Positions 8,557 to 17,790 of a stretch of DNA of 64,000 bases are shown piece by piece (the stretch's first letter is position 1; the number at the start of each line of letters is the position of its first letter). Source of the DNA: Methanococcoides sp. (GTDB lineage: Archaea > Halobacteriota > Methanosarcinia > Methanosarcinales > Methanosarcinaceae); NCBI GenBank assembly GCA_021108275.1, contig JAIORD010000042.1, positions 1 through 64,000 on the forward strand, given 5' to 3'. The notes below the pieces were generated by a model that ran no database searches, was not told the DNA's origin, and worked only from the letters and a program-made list of their open reading frames with translations. A program made the translations under genes and the position numbers.

Positions 8557-9231
8557 TTACTCCAAGTCAAGTGAATCTATTATTGGAATAATGTCCCTGA
8601 GGTGTTTTTGGGTAATGACCGCATTTGCGTATTGACGCAAAATTGGTTTTGGATTAAATGCAATTGCACATCCTGCTATCTTAAAGATGCATATGTCGTT
8701 AGCACCATCACCAACAACAATACAGTTTTCAGGTTTCAGACCATTTTCCTTTGTTATCTGTTCAAAAGCTTTTTCCTTTGAAAGATTTTCGGTCATTGGT
8801 CCGGAAACCCTGCCTGTAAGATACCCGTCTTCGATCTCCAGTATGTTGGAGAACACATAATCCACATCAAGTAGCTTTGCAATTCTTTCAGTGGAAAGTG
8901 TAAATCCACCTGATAGTATTGCGGTCTTGAATCCCAGGGATTTTACATGTTTGACGAGCTCTTCTGCTCCGGGCATGAGGGGCATGGAATTCATTGCTTC
9001 CATTGCTTTTTCAAGTTTCAATCCTTTTAAAAGTGCAACTCTTTCTTTAAGTGCTTGGTTGTAATCTATCTCTCCGTTCATTGCTTTTTCAGTTACAACG
9101 GATACCTTGTCCACAACGCCGGCAGCACGCGCAAGCTCATCTATGCTTTCCGCATCTATGAGGGTGCTGTCCATATCAAAAACAATTAGCTTTGAATAAG
9201 TTCTCTTAGAAATGTTGTTGCTGGAATTCAC
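8557..9231 (-). CDS. serB: Phosphoserine phosphatase
   Basis: The 224-residue HAD phosphatase removes phosphate from O-phosphoserine, the last step of serine synthesis. Motif I is FDMDSTLID at residues 18-26 (nucleophile and acid/base aspartates), motif II LSGG near 106-109, motif III the lysine of SKEKA, and motif IV VVGDGANDI near 172-180. The start is GTG at 9231 with AAGGTATGGT upstream. O-phosphoserine is also the amino acid that SepRS loads on tRNA-Cys, so this enzyme competes for the same pool. Confidence 0.93.
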   Translation of the reverse strand: MNSSNNISKRTYSKLIVFDMDSTLIDAESIDELARAAGVVDKVSVVTEKAMNGEIDYNQALKERVALLKGLKLEKAMEAMNSMPLMPGAEELVKHVKSLGFKTAILSGGFTLSTERIAKLLDVDYVFSNILEIEDGYLTGRVSGPMTENLSKEKAFEQITKENGLKPENCIVVGDGANDICIFKIAGCAIAFNPKPILRQYANAVITQKHLRDIIPIIDSLDLE

Positions 9232-9491
9232 TTGACCATACCTTATACTTTAAGACACTGATTACGAATCAGTAATAATGGAATGTACTGAGATTGGAGT
9301 ACAATTACTCACATTGCTTTTAACCTTTTCGGGTAGATATCAGTTTCTGAAAAAGATTGTAATGATCTTTCTCTCATATCGATCGGTTATGATCTGAAAG
9401 TTTCTATTATATTTTAGGGGATCGATCAATTATTTATAATATTTCTTAAAAGGAAATAGGAGATTCCATTTTAAGGAACCTTCCTACTGAT

Positions 9492-9824
9492 TCATTCTGC
9501 AATAGATTCTTCTGTCCTTATTGCGACTACCATTTCCACAGGGGAAACGAATATCTTGCCGTCTCCGATCTTTCCGGTACGTGCTGCCTGTGTAATTGTC
9601 TGTATCACAGCTTCAACCTCATCGTTCTTTACAACGATATCGATCTGTATCTTGGGTATCATGTCGATAACGTTCCGTTTACCCCTGAACTGGAGGCAGA
9701 TCCCTTTCTGTTCACCTCTGCCTTTAACGTTAAAGATGGTCATTGCGTTAAATCCTTTTTCAGCAAGGTCCTCTTTTACCGTTTCCAGTTTTTCCGGTCT
9801 TATAATGGCTGTTATTTTCTTCAT
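9492..9824 (-). CDS. glnK: Nitrogen regulatory protein PII
   Basis: The 110-residue protein matches the PII trimer family: N-terminal KKITAIIRPEKLETVKEDL, a T-loop region KGRGEQKGICLQFRGK, and the B-loop TGKIGDGKIFV that binds ATP/ADP. The conserved uridylylated tyrosine of bacterial T loops is not evident, as in other archaeal GlnK. It starts 9 bases after the amtB stop, so the pair is co-transcribed; GlnK would plug AmtB according to 2-oxoglutarate and ATP level. Confidence 0.93.
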   Translation of the reverse strand: MKKITAIIRPEKLETVKEDLAEKGFNAMTIFNVKGRGEQKGICLQFRGKRNVIDMIPKIQIDIVVKNDEVEAVIQTITQAARTGKIGDGKIFVSPVEMVVAIRTEESIAE

Positions 9825-9833
9825 GAGATCACC

Positions 9834-11030
9834 TTAAAGCTCCATTGATTCACCATGCTGGGCAACATCCAATCCGACATATTCCTCTTCTTCGGTAACT
9901 CTTAGACCGATGGTCTTGTCAATTATCTTTGCAAGTATATATGTCATCACGAATGAATAGCCAACCGCGACGAATGCATCAATTCCCTGTATGATGAACT
10001 GTCCTACATTTCCGTATATCAGGCCATCGACACCGCCAATAGCTGCGACAGCAAAGACCCCTGTGGCAAGTGCTCCGAAAAGCCCTCCTACGCCATGAAT
10101 TGCCCATGCATCAAGACTTTCATCAAACTTCTTGTGTATACGGAAAAGTAAAGTTCCGTAACATAATATCCCTGCTGAACCTCCAATTATTATGGACTCC
10201 AGAGGTCCTACAAATCCGCATGCCGGGGTAATAGCAACAAGTCCTGCAATAGCGCCACTGATCATTCCCAGTGAACTTGGCTTACCTTTTATCCATGAAG
10301 CTCCCATCCAGGTTAGCGCTCCTGATGCAGCAGAGATCATTGTGACCACGAAAGCGTTTGCTGCAAGACCATCCGCTGCAAGTGCACTTCCTGCATTGAA
10401 TGCGAACCATCCGAACCAGAGCAATGCTCCACCAAGCAAAGTGATGGTAATGTTCTCAGGTTCCATACTGTACTTACCGAATCCTATTCTCTTACCTATG
10501 ACTAATGATAATGCCAGTGCTCCAAATCCTGAACTGATGTGAACCACTGTTCCTCCTGCAAAGTCCAGTGCTCCCATGCTTTCAGCCCAGCCGCCTCCCC
10601 AGGCCCAGTGAGCAAGGGGGTCGTATACCAGGGTTGTCCAGAGGAGCCCGAATACGATGAATGAACTGAGCTTTATCCTTTCTGCCACACCTGAGGTCAG
10701 GATCGCCAGGGCTATGGCCGCGAATACAAGCTGGAACGCCATGAAGAGCATGTCCGGTATTCCATCTCCATCCATTCCCACTCCCTTCAGGCCAATGTAG
10801 TCCAACCCACCGATAAATCCTCCAATATCATGGCCGAAGGAGAGGGTATAGCCTATGGTTACCCACTGGATGGTAACGATTGCAAGTGAGATGAACGAGA
10901 GGGCTATCATGGAGATGATGTTCTTGTTTCTAACCATCCCTCCGTAGAAAAGTCCCAATGCCGGGGTCATGAGCATGACCATGGCGGTGCATATCAGAAC
11001 AAATGCAGTGTCTCCTGCTTCCAGAACCAT
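9834..11030 (-). CDS. amtB: Ammonium transporter
   Basis: A membrane protein of 398 residues with 11 predicted helices and Amt family sequence throughout: [16 protein letters not shown] near residues 21-36, the [11 protein letters not shown] segment, [13 protein letters not shown] (pore histidine region) and [10 protein letters not shown] (second pore histidine). A longer reading to 11078 exists, but ATG at 11030 has GGAGAGG ten bases upstream and gives the normal family N terminus ([10 protein letters not shown]). It is transcribed divergently from mtd and ahead of glnK. Confidence 0.93.
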   Translation of the reverse strand: MVLEAGDTAFVLICTAMVMLMTPALGLFYGGMVRNKNIISMIALSFISLAIVTIQWVTIGYTLSFGHDIGGFIGGLDYIGLKGVGMDGDGIPDMLFMAFQLVFAAIALAILTSGVAERIKLSSFIVFGLLWTTLVYDPLAHWAWGGGWAESMGALDFAGGTVVHISSGFGALALSLVIGKRIGFGKYSMEPENITITLLGGALLWFGWFAFNAGSALAADGLAANAFVVTMISAASGALTWMGASWIKGKPSSLGMISGAIAGLVAITPACGFVGPLESIIIGGSAGILCYGTLLFRIHKKFDESLDAWAIHGVGGLFGALATGVFAVAAIGGVDGLIYGNVGQFIIQGIDAFVAVGYSFVMTYILAKIIDKTIGLRVTEEEEYVGLDVAQHGESMEL

Positions 11031-11344
11031 TTTATTCCTCTCCTGATCCGATTTTAAACTGTACCAAGTTGTTTTCACAAGTTGTTACATGGTGTTCGAT
11101 CATCATTATTTTTGAATTCAATTCTATTACTCCTTTGATCCAATTGTGTGTATGTCGTTTTACACGGTACTAAGAAAGTGTTTACCTACTTACTATTATT
11201 TAAAATTAACGTTTTAAATTATTTAATAACTGTTGCTATAAACTATGGATGAAGCGTGGAGCTGTGGGGAAAATGACATTATCTGATCGATCAATAATCA
11301 AAAATATTATATGCTACCCCGTACTTGCAGTAATGTGATCTACT
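11031..11344. promoter_or_regulatory. Divergent promoter region of amtB-glnK and mtd
   Basis: The 314-base gap holds both promoters. For mtd, an AT-rich TATA-like element (AAATATTATATG, about 11301-11312) lies about 35 bases before the ATG, and GTGATC precedes the start. A palindrome TGATCGATCA is at 11284-11293, just before that element. For amtB, the sequence 11175-11220 is AT rich (TTATTATTTAAAATTAA). GGTA and TACC half sites (11167 and 11184) are spaced 13 bases apart, not the six expected for an NrpR operator, so I do not claim one. Confidence 0.5.
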
Positions 11345-12166
11345 ATGGCAAAAATAGGATTTATTAAGTTAGGCAACCTCGGCATGAGTCAGGTCATTGA
11401 CCTCGTACAGGATGAGATAGCAGCAAGAGAAGGTATCAGTGTTCGTGTATTCGGAACTGGTCCTAAGATGGGCAAAGACGAAGCTGCAGAAACAGCAGCA
11501 CTTAAAGAATGGGATGCTGATTTCTATGTAATGATCAGCCCTAACTCAAGTGCACCTGGTCCAACCGCAGCACGTGAGATCTACAAAGATGTTCCATGTA
11601 TTGTCATCTCTGATGGTCCAACCAAAAAGGACGACAGACAGGCACTCGAGGACGCAGGTTTCGGTTACATCATCATGACCGTGGACCCACTCATCGGCGC
11701 AAAGAGGGAATTCCTCGACTCTGTTGAAATGGCATCCTTCAACGCTGATGCAATGAAAGTACTCTCAACCTGTGGTGTTGTAAGACTTATTCAGGAAGAG
11801 CTTGATATCGTCACCGCACAGGTCGATGAAGGTAAGGAGATCGTCCTTCCACACATTCTCGCAAAGCCAGAGAAGTGTATCGAACGTGCAGGTTTCAGCA
11901 ACCCATACGCAAAAGCAAAAGCACTTGCAGCACTTCACATGGCTGACAAGGTAGCACAGATCAACTTCCCAGCATGCTTCATGATGAAGGAGATCGAGCA
12001 GGTAACACTCACAACCGCAACAGCTCACGAAATGATGCGCGCAGCAGCACAGCTCGCTATCGATGCACGTGAGATCGAGAAATCAAACGATACAGTCCTC
12101 AGGCAGCCACACGCAAAGAAAGGCAACATTTTGTCAAAGACTGCATTGTACGAAAAACAACAGTAA
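11345..12166 (+). CDS. mtd: F420-dependent methylene-tetrahydromethanopterin dehydrogenase
   Basis: The 273-residue enzyme interconverts methenyl- and methylene-H4MPT with coenzyme F420, a core step of methanogenesis and of methyl oxidation in methylotrophic growth. The N terminus AKIGFIKLGNLGMSQVIDL and the segments ISPNSSAPGPTAARE and VISDGPTKKDDRQALEDAG are typical Mtd sequence, and length equals that of the family. Codon choice is that of a highly expressed gene. It ends in a good terminator (12165-12193). Soluble cytosolic enzyme. Confidence 0.97.
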   Translation: MAKIGFIKLGNLGMSQVIDLVQDEIAAREGISVRVFGTGPKMGKDEAAETAALKEWDADFYVMISPNSSAPGPTAAREIYKDVPCIVISDGPTKKDDRQALEDAGFGYIIMTVDPLIGAKREFLDSVEMASFNADAMKVLSTCGVVRLIQEELDIVTAQVDEGKEIVLPHILAKPEKCIERAGFSNPYAKAKALAALHMADKVAQINFPACFMMKEIEQVTLTTATAHEMMRAAAQLAIDAREIEKSNDTVLRQPHAKKGNILSKTALYEKQQ

Positions 12167-12193
12167 GTGTCTTTTTGACACTTCTCTTTTTTT
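12165..12193 (+). terminator. Terminator of mtd
   Basis: The stem AAGTGTC / GACACTT (12165-12171 / 12177-12183) with a five-T loop overlaps the stop codon and is followed by CTCTTTTTTT. Confidence 0.8.
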
Positions 12194-12202
12194 AATATTT
12201 CC

Positions 12203-12439
12203 ATGGACGCACTTACAACAATTGCGATTGCAATTGCCGCATTTCTGGCCCTTATTGTACTCACTGCAATGGAGCTCAAGACTGCTTCATTTATGCACAC
12301 AGAGAAGAATAGTTCATCTCTACCAAGCAATAAAGGGAGGAATGGATGCAATTCTGATGAAAATGAGTTCAATATTGATGAAAATGAATGTAATGATAAT
12401 GGATCAGAAAGTGATGATGTAACTCAGGACGAAGTATAA
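12203..12439 (+). CDS. Small membrane protein with acidic tail
   Basis: A 78-residue reading frame with one clear transmembrane segment (residues 5-27, TTIAIAIAAFLALIVLTAMEL) and a hydrophilic tail rich in Asn, Glu and Asp. No family recognised. It lies between the mtd terminator and a convergent gene; no ribosome site or clear TATA box is visible, so if expressed it would be leaderless or by read-through from mtd. A real gene is plausible because the membrane segment is well formed, but not certain. Confidence 0.4.
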   Translation: MDALTTIAIAIAAFLALIVLTAMELKTASFMHTEKNSSSLPSNKGRNGCNSDENEFNIDENECNDNGSESDDVTQDEV

Positions 12440-12440
12440 T

Positions 12441-12466
12441 AAAAAAAGGCATCCCTGGGGGATACC
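12441..12466 (-). terminator. Terminator of the pyruvate-kinase-like gene
   Basis: On the minus strand the imperfect stem GGTATCC...GGATGCC is followed by seven T residues (seen as A at 12441-12447). It lies 9 bases past the stop of the gene at 12475-13068. Confidence 0.7.
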
Positions 12467-12474
12467 GTCCGAAT

Positions 12475-13068
12475 TTATTTTGGTTCTTCTTTTTCACGTG
12501 GCATTGCCAGTATCTCACGAACCTGCATGTTGAAGAAATTCTGTGAATGTGCTGGTCTTACAACAAGTGCTACATCTGCACCCTGACGTGTACCACCAAT
12601 GGCGATAACCTCTGTATCCTTTGATACAGGTATATGGCCTGAATCTGCAGCCATCATCACAACTTCAAGGGCTACCTTGAAACCTTTGCCAAAGACCGCA
12701 CGCAGTGTATCAGAAACCACATCTGCACGACTTGCGCCGCCCAGTCTATTTGAAATAGCCCGTTCTACTCCTGAGAACATATGTGACTGGGTTGTGACAA
12801 TTACTCCCATTTCCTGAAGTTTCTTTAAATTATCCTCATTCATCTCCCATTTTCCATCTTCTCGGAGTCCATACTGATGACTGATGGCGATCACTTTCAC
12901 ATTCTTTCCTTTTACTGCTTCTGCCATCTTCAATGCAGTATGGCCTTCAGTACTTGAAAGTACGATATATTCTATCCCTAGCTCTTCAGCCCTGGCAGCC
13001 GCTACTTTCACAACATCATCGGTATTCTTTTTACCAACATCATCAAAATATAGTATCGATCTTTCCAT
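12475..13068 (-). CDS. Pyruvate kinase alpha/beta-like domain protein
   Basis: The 197-residue protein resembles the isolated C-terminal (alpha/beta) domain of pyruvate kinase, which occurs alone in many archaea: IVLSSTEGHTALKMAEAVKG near residues 36-55, VKVIAISHQYG near 57-67, and VIAIGGTRQGADVALVVRPA near 154-173. The catalytic barrel of pyruvate kinase is absent, so it is not a pyruvate kinase; a regulatory or nucleotide-binding role is likely but unknown. A single-gene unit with its own terminator, facing mtd. Confidence 0.8.
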   Translation of the reverse strand: MERSILYFDDVGKKNTDDVVKVAAARAEELGIEYIVLSSTEGHTALKMAEAVKGKNVKVIAISHQYGLREDGKWEMNEDNLKKLQEMGVIVTTQSHMFSGVERAISNRLGGASRADVVSDTLRAVFGKGFKVALEVVMMAADSGHIPVSKDTEVIAIGGTRQGADVALVVRPAHSQNFFNMQVREILAMPREKEEPK

Positions 13069-13236
13069 AATATTCCTCCATTATTTGTATGCATCTTTGT
13101 TATTTGCATCTATTTTGTCATCATTTGGTTTAATTATGTCGTTTTCTTCTTTGTAATACGATGTACTTATCTATGAGTATCCTCTAATTATATAATAAGT
13201 GAATTAAGGGGTTTATATTCTAATTGGGTGATTCTT

Positions 13237-13983
13237 TTGTCAGAAACAGATTACGACGCTATCGATGTAGATATCATAACAAGGCCGATAAAATCAAAGG
13301 ATCCTATCCTGATAGAAGGTTTTCCGGGTATTGGTCTTGTGGGCAATATTGCCAGCCAGCAAATAATTGAAGAATTAAATATGGAATATATAGGTTCCAT
13401 TGAGTCTCGCTATTTCCCGCCAATAGCCGTTCTGTATGAAGGGCTGGTGAACATGCCTGTAAGGATCTATGAGAATGAGGAGCACAATACCATCATGGTG
13501 GTCTCGGATATTCCTATCAATCCTTCTGTTTCCTATGATGTGAGCAAGGCACTTGTCGGATGGGCAAAATCCATAGGCGTGAAAGAAATTGTCTCTATTG
13601 CGGGCATTGCTACTATGAGTGACGAATATAAAGTGTTCGGAGCTGCAACAACTGAAGACATGCTTGAGAGGATCAGGGAGCATGTGGAGATCTTCCAGAT
13701 GGGTACGATCTCAGGTATTTCTGGTAGTGTGATGGCAGAATGTTTCATGCAAAATATTCCGGCGATCAGTCTGCTGGGCGCTACAAAGACGCAGAATCCT
13801 GATCCAAGGGCTGCAGCAGTAGTTGTCGATGTTCTAAATTCCCTGTATGATTTTTCGATAGATACAGATGATCTTATAGAACAGGCAGAGAAGATCGAGA
13901 TCGAAATGCAGAAACTCGCTGAAGATGTGAGGTCAAGCGAACAGGCGACAACACCACGAAAGGAATATCCAATGTATGGGTGA
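13237..13983 (+). CDS. PAC2-family protein, proteasome assembly chaperone-like
   Basis: About 248 residues with the PAC2 pattern: DPILIEGFPGIGLVGNIASQQIIEEL near the N terminus, the middle segment IVSIAGIATMSDEYKVFG, and GISGSVMAECFMQNIPAISLLG. The C terminus is a short coiled coil (IEQAEKIEIEMQKLAEDV). PAC2 proteins assist 20S proteasome assembly in eukaryotes and are conserved in archaea with an uncertain role. The reading frame opens at GTG 13228, but TTG at 13237 is better placed behind GGGTGAT. A DUF473 gene follows after six bases. Confidence 0.85.
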   Translation: MSETDYDAIDVDIITRPIKSKDPILIEGFPGIGLVGNIASQQIIEELNMEYIGSIESRYFPPIAVLYEGLVNMPVRIYENEEHNTIMVVSDIPINPSVSYDVSKALVGWAKSIGVKEIVSIAGIATMSDEYKVFGAATTEDMLERIREHVEIFQMGTISGISGSVMAECFMQNIPAISLLGATKTQNPDPRAAAVVVDVLNSLYDFSIDTDDLIEQAEKIEIEMQKLAEDVRSSEQATTPRKEYPMYG

Positions 13984-13989
13984 TCTGGT

Positions 13990-14379
13990 ATGGAATACGT
14001 CGCACTTACGGGAATCTCAGATATTGTGCTGTCTGACTTGAAGGCTAATCTGTTACGCACTATCGAGATAAGAAGTCCCCAGAACTTTTTCACATCACTG
14101 GGTATCAATGTGGGTGATCATATCTTTGTGACCCATACGTCTGTACAGGATATGATGCGTGGAACTCCAGGTGTGGTGGCACAGGTTGTAAAACACCATG
14201 TATCAACGCACAGGACCGTCACAGGGAATGATACTTTTTATGAAGAACATGAGTCCATGATGATTCGCCTTCAACTGAAATCCATTGGAGTGGCTCGCAT
14301 AAATAACATACTTTCTAATGAGTTGGGAAAAGTCACACTTGTGGATGCTGAACAGACCTGTTTCTATGAAGCACGCTGA
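13990..14379 (+). CDS. DUF473 family protein
   Basis: The 129-residue soluble protein matches the methanogen-specific DUF473 family: start EYVALTGIS, the segment RTIEIRSPQNFFT, and the acidic/hydrophobic core GDHIFVTHTSVQDMMRGTPGVVA. Function unknown. Six bases after the PAC2 gene, so co-transcribed; it is convergent with the DUF169 gene, stop codons two bases apart. Confidence 0.75.
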   Translation: MEYVALTGISDIVLSDLKANLLRTIEIRSPQNFFTSLGINVGDHIFVTHTSVQDMMRGTPGVVAQVVKHHVSTHRTVTGNDTFYEEHESMMIRLQLKSIGVARINNILSNELGKVTLVDAEQTCFYEAR

Positions 14380-14380
14380 T

Positions 14381-14998
14381 TCAATGGCGTGTTTCGGGGA
14401 TATTCTTTAATCCCTTCTCTATTTTCTTTGCGTTCTCAAGATCGATGCCAATGGGTATCTCATTGTCATCATATTCGCTATGCTTGCGTGAACCTTTGCA
14501 ACCATAGGATAACCCGACACCTTTCTCAATAGCAAGGGCGGTACAATCTCCGCAAATGGATGCTGCACCGAAAGTGTCGATATTGACTCTTTCTCCATCA
14601 TTATATGCTAGTGCCTGAACGATCCTCATGGCCATTTCAGGCTTCAGGTAGAGAATGATCACATCGAGCTCCCCGTTGTTCTCTGACAGCGGTTCTATCC
14701 TTATATGATCATATTTCTTCTTTATCCTGGGAAGTGCAGATACTGCCTTTTGTGCAGTTTCTGCATCGATGTAGCGTTCTGATGCCAAATAGTATTTATC
14801 CGGCTTATCTTCGGATGTGCTCAGGACATATTTGCCAGGGGGGCAGCTTTGGGATGCAGCAAGGAAAATATCTCCCTTGCGTGCTTTTGTTATCATTTCA
14901 CAATAGAGGAGGTCATATTCCTCTCCGATGTCGCCTTCCTGAAAGGTAACGCAAACCGGTTCTCCGTCATCCATCAGTTTAGCTATCTCTGTGAACAT
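14381..14998 (-). CDS. DUF169 family protein
   Basis: The 205-residue protein has DUF169 features: PVCVTFQEGD near residues 14-23, a central FLAASQSCPPGKYVLS, and a C-terminal cysteine cluster (AASICGDCTALAIEKGVGLSYGCKGSRKH) that could bind metal or an iron-sulfur centre. Function unknown. It starts 18 bases after the sepS stop on the same strand, so it is probably co-transcribed with sepS. Confidence 0.78.
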   Translation of the reverse strand: MFTEIAKLMDDGEPVCVTFQEGDIGEEYDLLYCEMITKARKGDIFLAASQSCPPGKYVLSTSEDKPDKYYLASERYIDAETAQKAVSALPRIKKKYDHIRIEPLSENNGELDVIILYLKPEMAMRIVQALAYNDGERVNIDTFGAASICGDCTALAIEKGVGLSYGCKGSRKHSEYDDNEIPIGIDLENAKKIEKGLKNIPETRH

Positions 14999-15016
14999 GT
15001 TTCATCCCACATTGAT

Positions 15017-16636
15017 TTACTCTATCTCTGTTCTCACGGTGGTGAACACAGGTCCGCGAATATCGATCTTCTGCTTCTTGCCGGTGATGTATCTCTGGGC
15101 CAGGGGGTCGAGCTTGATGTTTATCTCGGAAGGTACCTTGACTATCCTTACTCTTGTTTCACATTCCTTCTCCCCGTTGTCCACGGCTTCCTCGATCTCT
15201 TTTGCTGCTTGTGCTGCAAAAGCTTCGATAAATCTCACACCGGTCCTTGCAGAATGGTTCTCAAAGGCCTTTTTCCACTTTTTGTTGTTGGGAAGGCCAA
15301 GAACATCGTTCTCGTAAACAAGTACCTCATTGTAAGCTGCCGGTCCGCAAAGCTTAGTTTCATCTTCAGGTTCTATCACGGAGACCTTCACTTTCTTACC
15401 CTTAAGTGTACCTTCCCAGGCAACGAACTCACAGGGACTTGGCTCTGATCCGTGCATGTCGCACTGTTCGACTATGCCTTCAAGGATCTCCTGTCCTTCA
15501 GGGGTTTCCGGAAGTTTGTCAACGAATATCATTTTTGCCAGTTCGCTGTCCTTTAGATCCCATTCAGCGTATTGTGGTATCTGTGGATATGTCATACCTC
15601 TAAGGTCGGTGGAATCGTGGAGTATCATGGCAAGCCTTTCAACACCAAGCCCGAGGTTCATGACTGGGCATGGAATGTTATACTCGGCAAGTGCTGTCGG
15701 CGAGTAGATTCCAAAGGTCGCGATTTCTATCCAGCCGTCAGAATATTTGGTATTGGAGCCAACAAGCTTTGGATGGTACGCAAAGACCTCGATCTGTGTA
15801 TCAGGTACGTAATATTTGCTCCTTTTCTCATCCGGGCGGAACATGAACTTCTCAAAACCGAACTGTGCTAATAATCCTTGAGCAACGGCTTTTCCGTGAT
15901 CTACAGTGACATCTTCATCCATTATGACACAGGAAGCTGAATAATATGTCATAAGACGTGAAGCATCTTCCTGCTGTTCTCTTCTGAACGAACGGTCGAT
16001 GGAGAATAAGTGGAATGGTGGTCTGGAACGTTCAAGAATGCCTGAGAGTGAAATGAACCATCCTGATGTCATATGGCTTCTGAGCGTCTTGGTGGTGGCT
16101 TGCGGGGTAAGTTCCTTGAATTCCGGGAACACCTGGTCTATCATCTCGACCACAAGCGCATCGGACACGTTTAGCTTAATTGCTATCTCGGGGACAAGGT
16201 CATCTCCTTCTACCTCGCCTTTCTTGTAAGAATGCAGCACTTTCCTTATTGTCTCGATACCTTCATCATCGATATCGCCAAGCATTTCTTTTATTTTTGC
16301 AATGCGTTGGTCGGAGATACCTACATTTGGTCTTGGTAGTCCGGCAAGGTAGTAACAGCGGTCAAGGACTGCCAGTGCTTCATGCCCGAATTGTTTGTGA
16401 ACCTCTTTCTCATCAACGATAAGCGGATTCATCATCTCATCGAAGCCCATGCGAAGATAGGCTTCTCTGAGCTTTGCTATCGTATCATAGACAGGATGTG
16501 CTTTTCCGAAGTTGAATGATGTGTGAGGGTACTGCTGGTTCAGGCCTGCTTTTTTTATAAGGTCTTTGCCATTTGTCCATGCAGAGTCAAAGTCTTCCTT
16601 AGCAGCTTTCTTTATGGATTCAGGATCGAATTTCAT
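15017..16636 (-). CDS. sepS: O-phosphoseryl-tRNA(Cys) synthetase
   Basis: The 539-residue class II synthetase charges tRNA-Cys with O-phosphoserine, which SepCysS then converts to Cys-tRNA. Class II motifs: motif 2 around FSIDRSFRREQQEDASRL (about residues 218-235) and motif 3 MNLGLGVERLAMILHD (about 325-340). TSGWF near residue 189 belongs to the phosphoserine pocket region. Length agrees with archaeal SepRS. A tRNA-Cys gene is in the same window at 228-299, and serB at 8557-9231. Confidence 0.95.
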   Translation of the reverse strand: MKFDPESIKKAAKEDFDSAWTNGKDLIKKAGLNQQYPHTSFNFGKAHPVYDTIAKLREAYLRMGFDEMMNPLIVDEKEVHKQFGHEALAVLDRCYYLAGLPRPNVGISDQRIAKIKEMLGDIDDEGIETIRKVLHSYKKGEVEGDDLVPEIAIKLNVSDALVVEMIDQVFPEFKELTPQATTKTLRSHMTSGWFISLSGILERSRPPFHLFSIDRSFRREQQEDASRLMTYYSASCVIMDEDVTVDHGKAVAQGLLAQFGFEKFMFRPDEKRSKYYVPDTQIEVFAYHPKLVGSNTKYSDGWIEIATFGIYSPTALAEYNIPCPVMNLGLGVERLAMILHDSTDLRGMTYPQIPQYAEWDLKDSELAKMIFVDKLPETPEGQEILEGIVEQCDMHGSEPSPCEFVAWEGTLKGKKVKVSVIEPEDETKLCGPAAYNEVLVYENDVLGLPNNKKWKKAFENHSARTGVRFIEAFAAQAAKEIEEAVDNGEKECETRVRIVKVPSEINIKLDPLAQRYITGKKQKIDIRGPVFTTVRTEIE

Positions 16637-16795
16637 GGTAAAATCTCGTTATTATTAATAGTGTGCTCGTAATCGTTAGCTCAGGTATAAAGATGTATCA
16701 ACACATTTTATAGTTACGTTCGATGAACAGCCTGTAAGGTCATTGAATGGGTGTTATCGATCAAAATATGCAGTCTAGTGAATATCTGCAAATAA

Positions 16796-16825
16796 AAAGA
16801 TAAGAAAAGATCTGATAGTCAGATC
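16796..16825 (-). terminator. Terminator of the UPF0147 gene
   Basis: The stem GATCTGA / TCAGATC with a three-base loop (16809-16825) is followed on the minus strand by TTTTCTTATCTTTTT. It lies 29 bases past the stop at 16854. Confidence 0.75.
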
Positions 16826-16853
16826 AGAATGTTCTTTGTTGTATCGTAAACGA

Positions 16854-17129
16854 TCACTCGTCAACAGGGATGGTCTCGAGCTGACTTGCGACATTCCATA
16901 TAAGTGTCCTTGTATGTAATGGAATGTTTGGGTCGTTGCTGATATCTTCCAATATGGAAATACTGGATGATGTTCTCAGGAAAAGGGGTTCTGCTTCGTT
17001 TTTCAAAGTTGCAAGGATGTCGTTTGCGGAACGTCTGATATTCCTTGGTACGGAATTGTCGTTCGCTATATGTTCTAACACCTGTGTGCATTGTTTAATA
17101 ACGTCTTCAGGTTTGCTGGCACCTAACAT
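16854..17129 (-). CDS. UPF0147 family protein
   Basis: A 91-residue all-helical protein with the UPF0147 pattern: [19 protein letters not shown] and [26 protein letters not shown], two similar helical halves. Conserved in archaea, function unknown. ATG at 17129 follows AAGGTGATCC with good spacing, better than GTG at 17138, which is inside that site. Confidence 0.8.
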   Translation of the reverse strand: MLGASKPEDVIKQCTQVLEHIANDNSVPRNIRRSANDILATLKNEAEPLFLRTSSSISILEDISNDPNIPLHTRTLIWNVASQLETIPVDE

Positions 17130-17242
17130 TTGGATCACCTTAATAATGGTTTAATGATAAAATAAGAATTTATGTTGTATTACCCCTAACTATTATATTC
17201 TATAAAAAGACTTTCATTCATGCAGTGATCAAAGGTGAACAA

Positions 17243-17722
17243 ATGAGCGATAGTGACGATAAAATAAAACAGATATCAAGATTGCTGGAAATGGGCGGTA
17301 CTATGCTTGCACAACATTGTGCTACATGTGGTGCTCCAATGTTCAGGTACCAGGGAGAAGTACTTTGCCCAATATGTCAGGACAGCAATGCGAATTCCGG
17401 TCAGCAGCAAAATGCAGGACAACAGGTTGCATTGGCAAGAAATGAAATTAAAGAAGTTCCTCAGGCAGGTGGCATTGCCAGCTCTCCCGAAGCTCCTGTA
17501 CGACAACCGCTGGTTCGTTCTGAAGAACTTTCTCACGATGATATGCCAGGGCAAATTTCGACAGCAGTTCCTATCGAAGGTCTGAATTCAGTTGCAGAAA
17601 GCCTGAAATTGAAAATTGGGCACATTGCCGGTCTGATTCAGGTCGAGACCGACCCTCGCAGGATGGAGGAATATCTCGATATTATGGATAGATGTCTTGA
17701 CATCCTTGAAAGACTGAAATAA
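17243..17722 (+). CDS. Zinc-ribbon protein, Sjogren/scleroderma autoantigen 1 family
   Basis: The roughly 159-residue protein has an N-terminal zinc ribbon CATCGAPMFRYQGEVLCPIC (cysteine pairs near residues 26-29 and 42-45) after the family helix LLEMGGTMLAQH, a low-complexity Gln/Ala/Pro linker, and a C-terminal helical segment. The ATG at 17243 is preceded by GGTGA; the in-frame GTG at 17225 lacks a site. Function in archaea unknown, probably nucleic acid or protein binding. Confidence 0.8.
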   Translation: MSDSDDKIKQISRLLEMGGTMLAQHCATCGAPMFRYQGEVLCPICQDSNANSGQQQNAGQQVALARNEIKEVPQAGGIASSPEAPVRQPLVRSEELSHDDMPGQISTAVPIEGLNSVAESLKLKIGHIAGLIQVETDPRRMEEYLDIMDRCLDILERLK

Positions 17723-17790
17723 GCTTTTTAAAAACAGACTTTTCATAATTCAATGGTAGAAAACCGGTATTTCCGGTTGCTCTTTCTTTT

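Noticed and set aside
11167-11187. GGTA...TACC half sites before amtB as an NrpR operator
   Set aside because: The spacing is 13 bases, not six, so the match is probably chance.
14849-15448. A 199-residue plus-strand frame opposite the DUF169 and sepS genes
   Set aside because: It is a shadow of two well-supported minus-strand genes.
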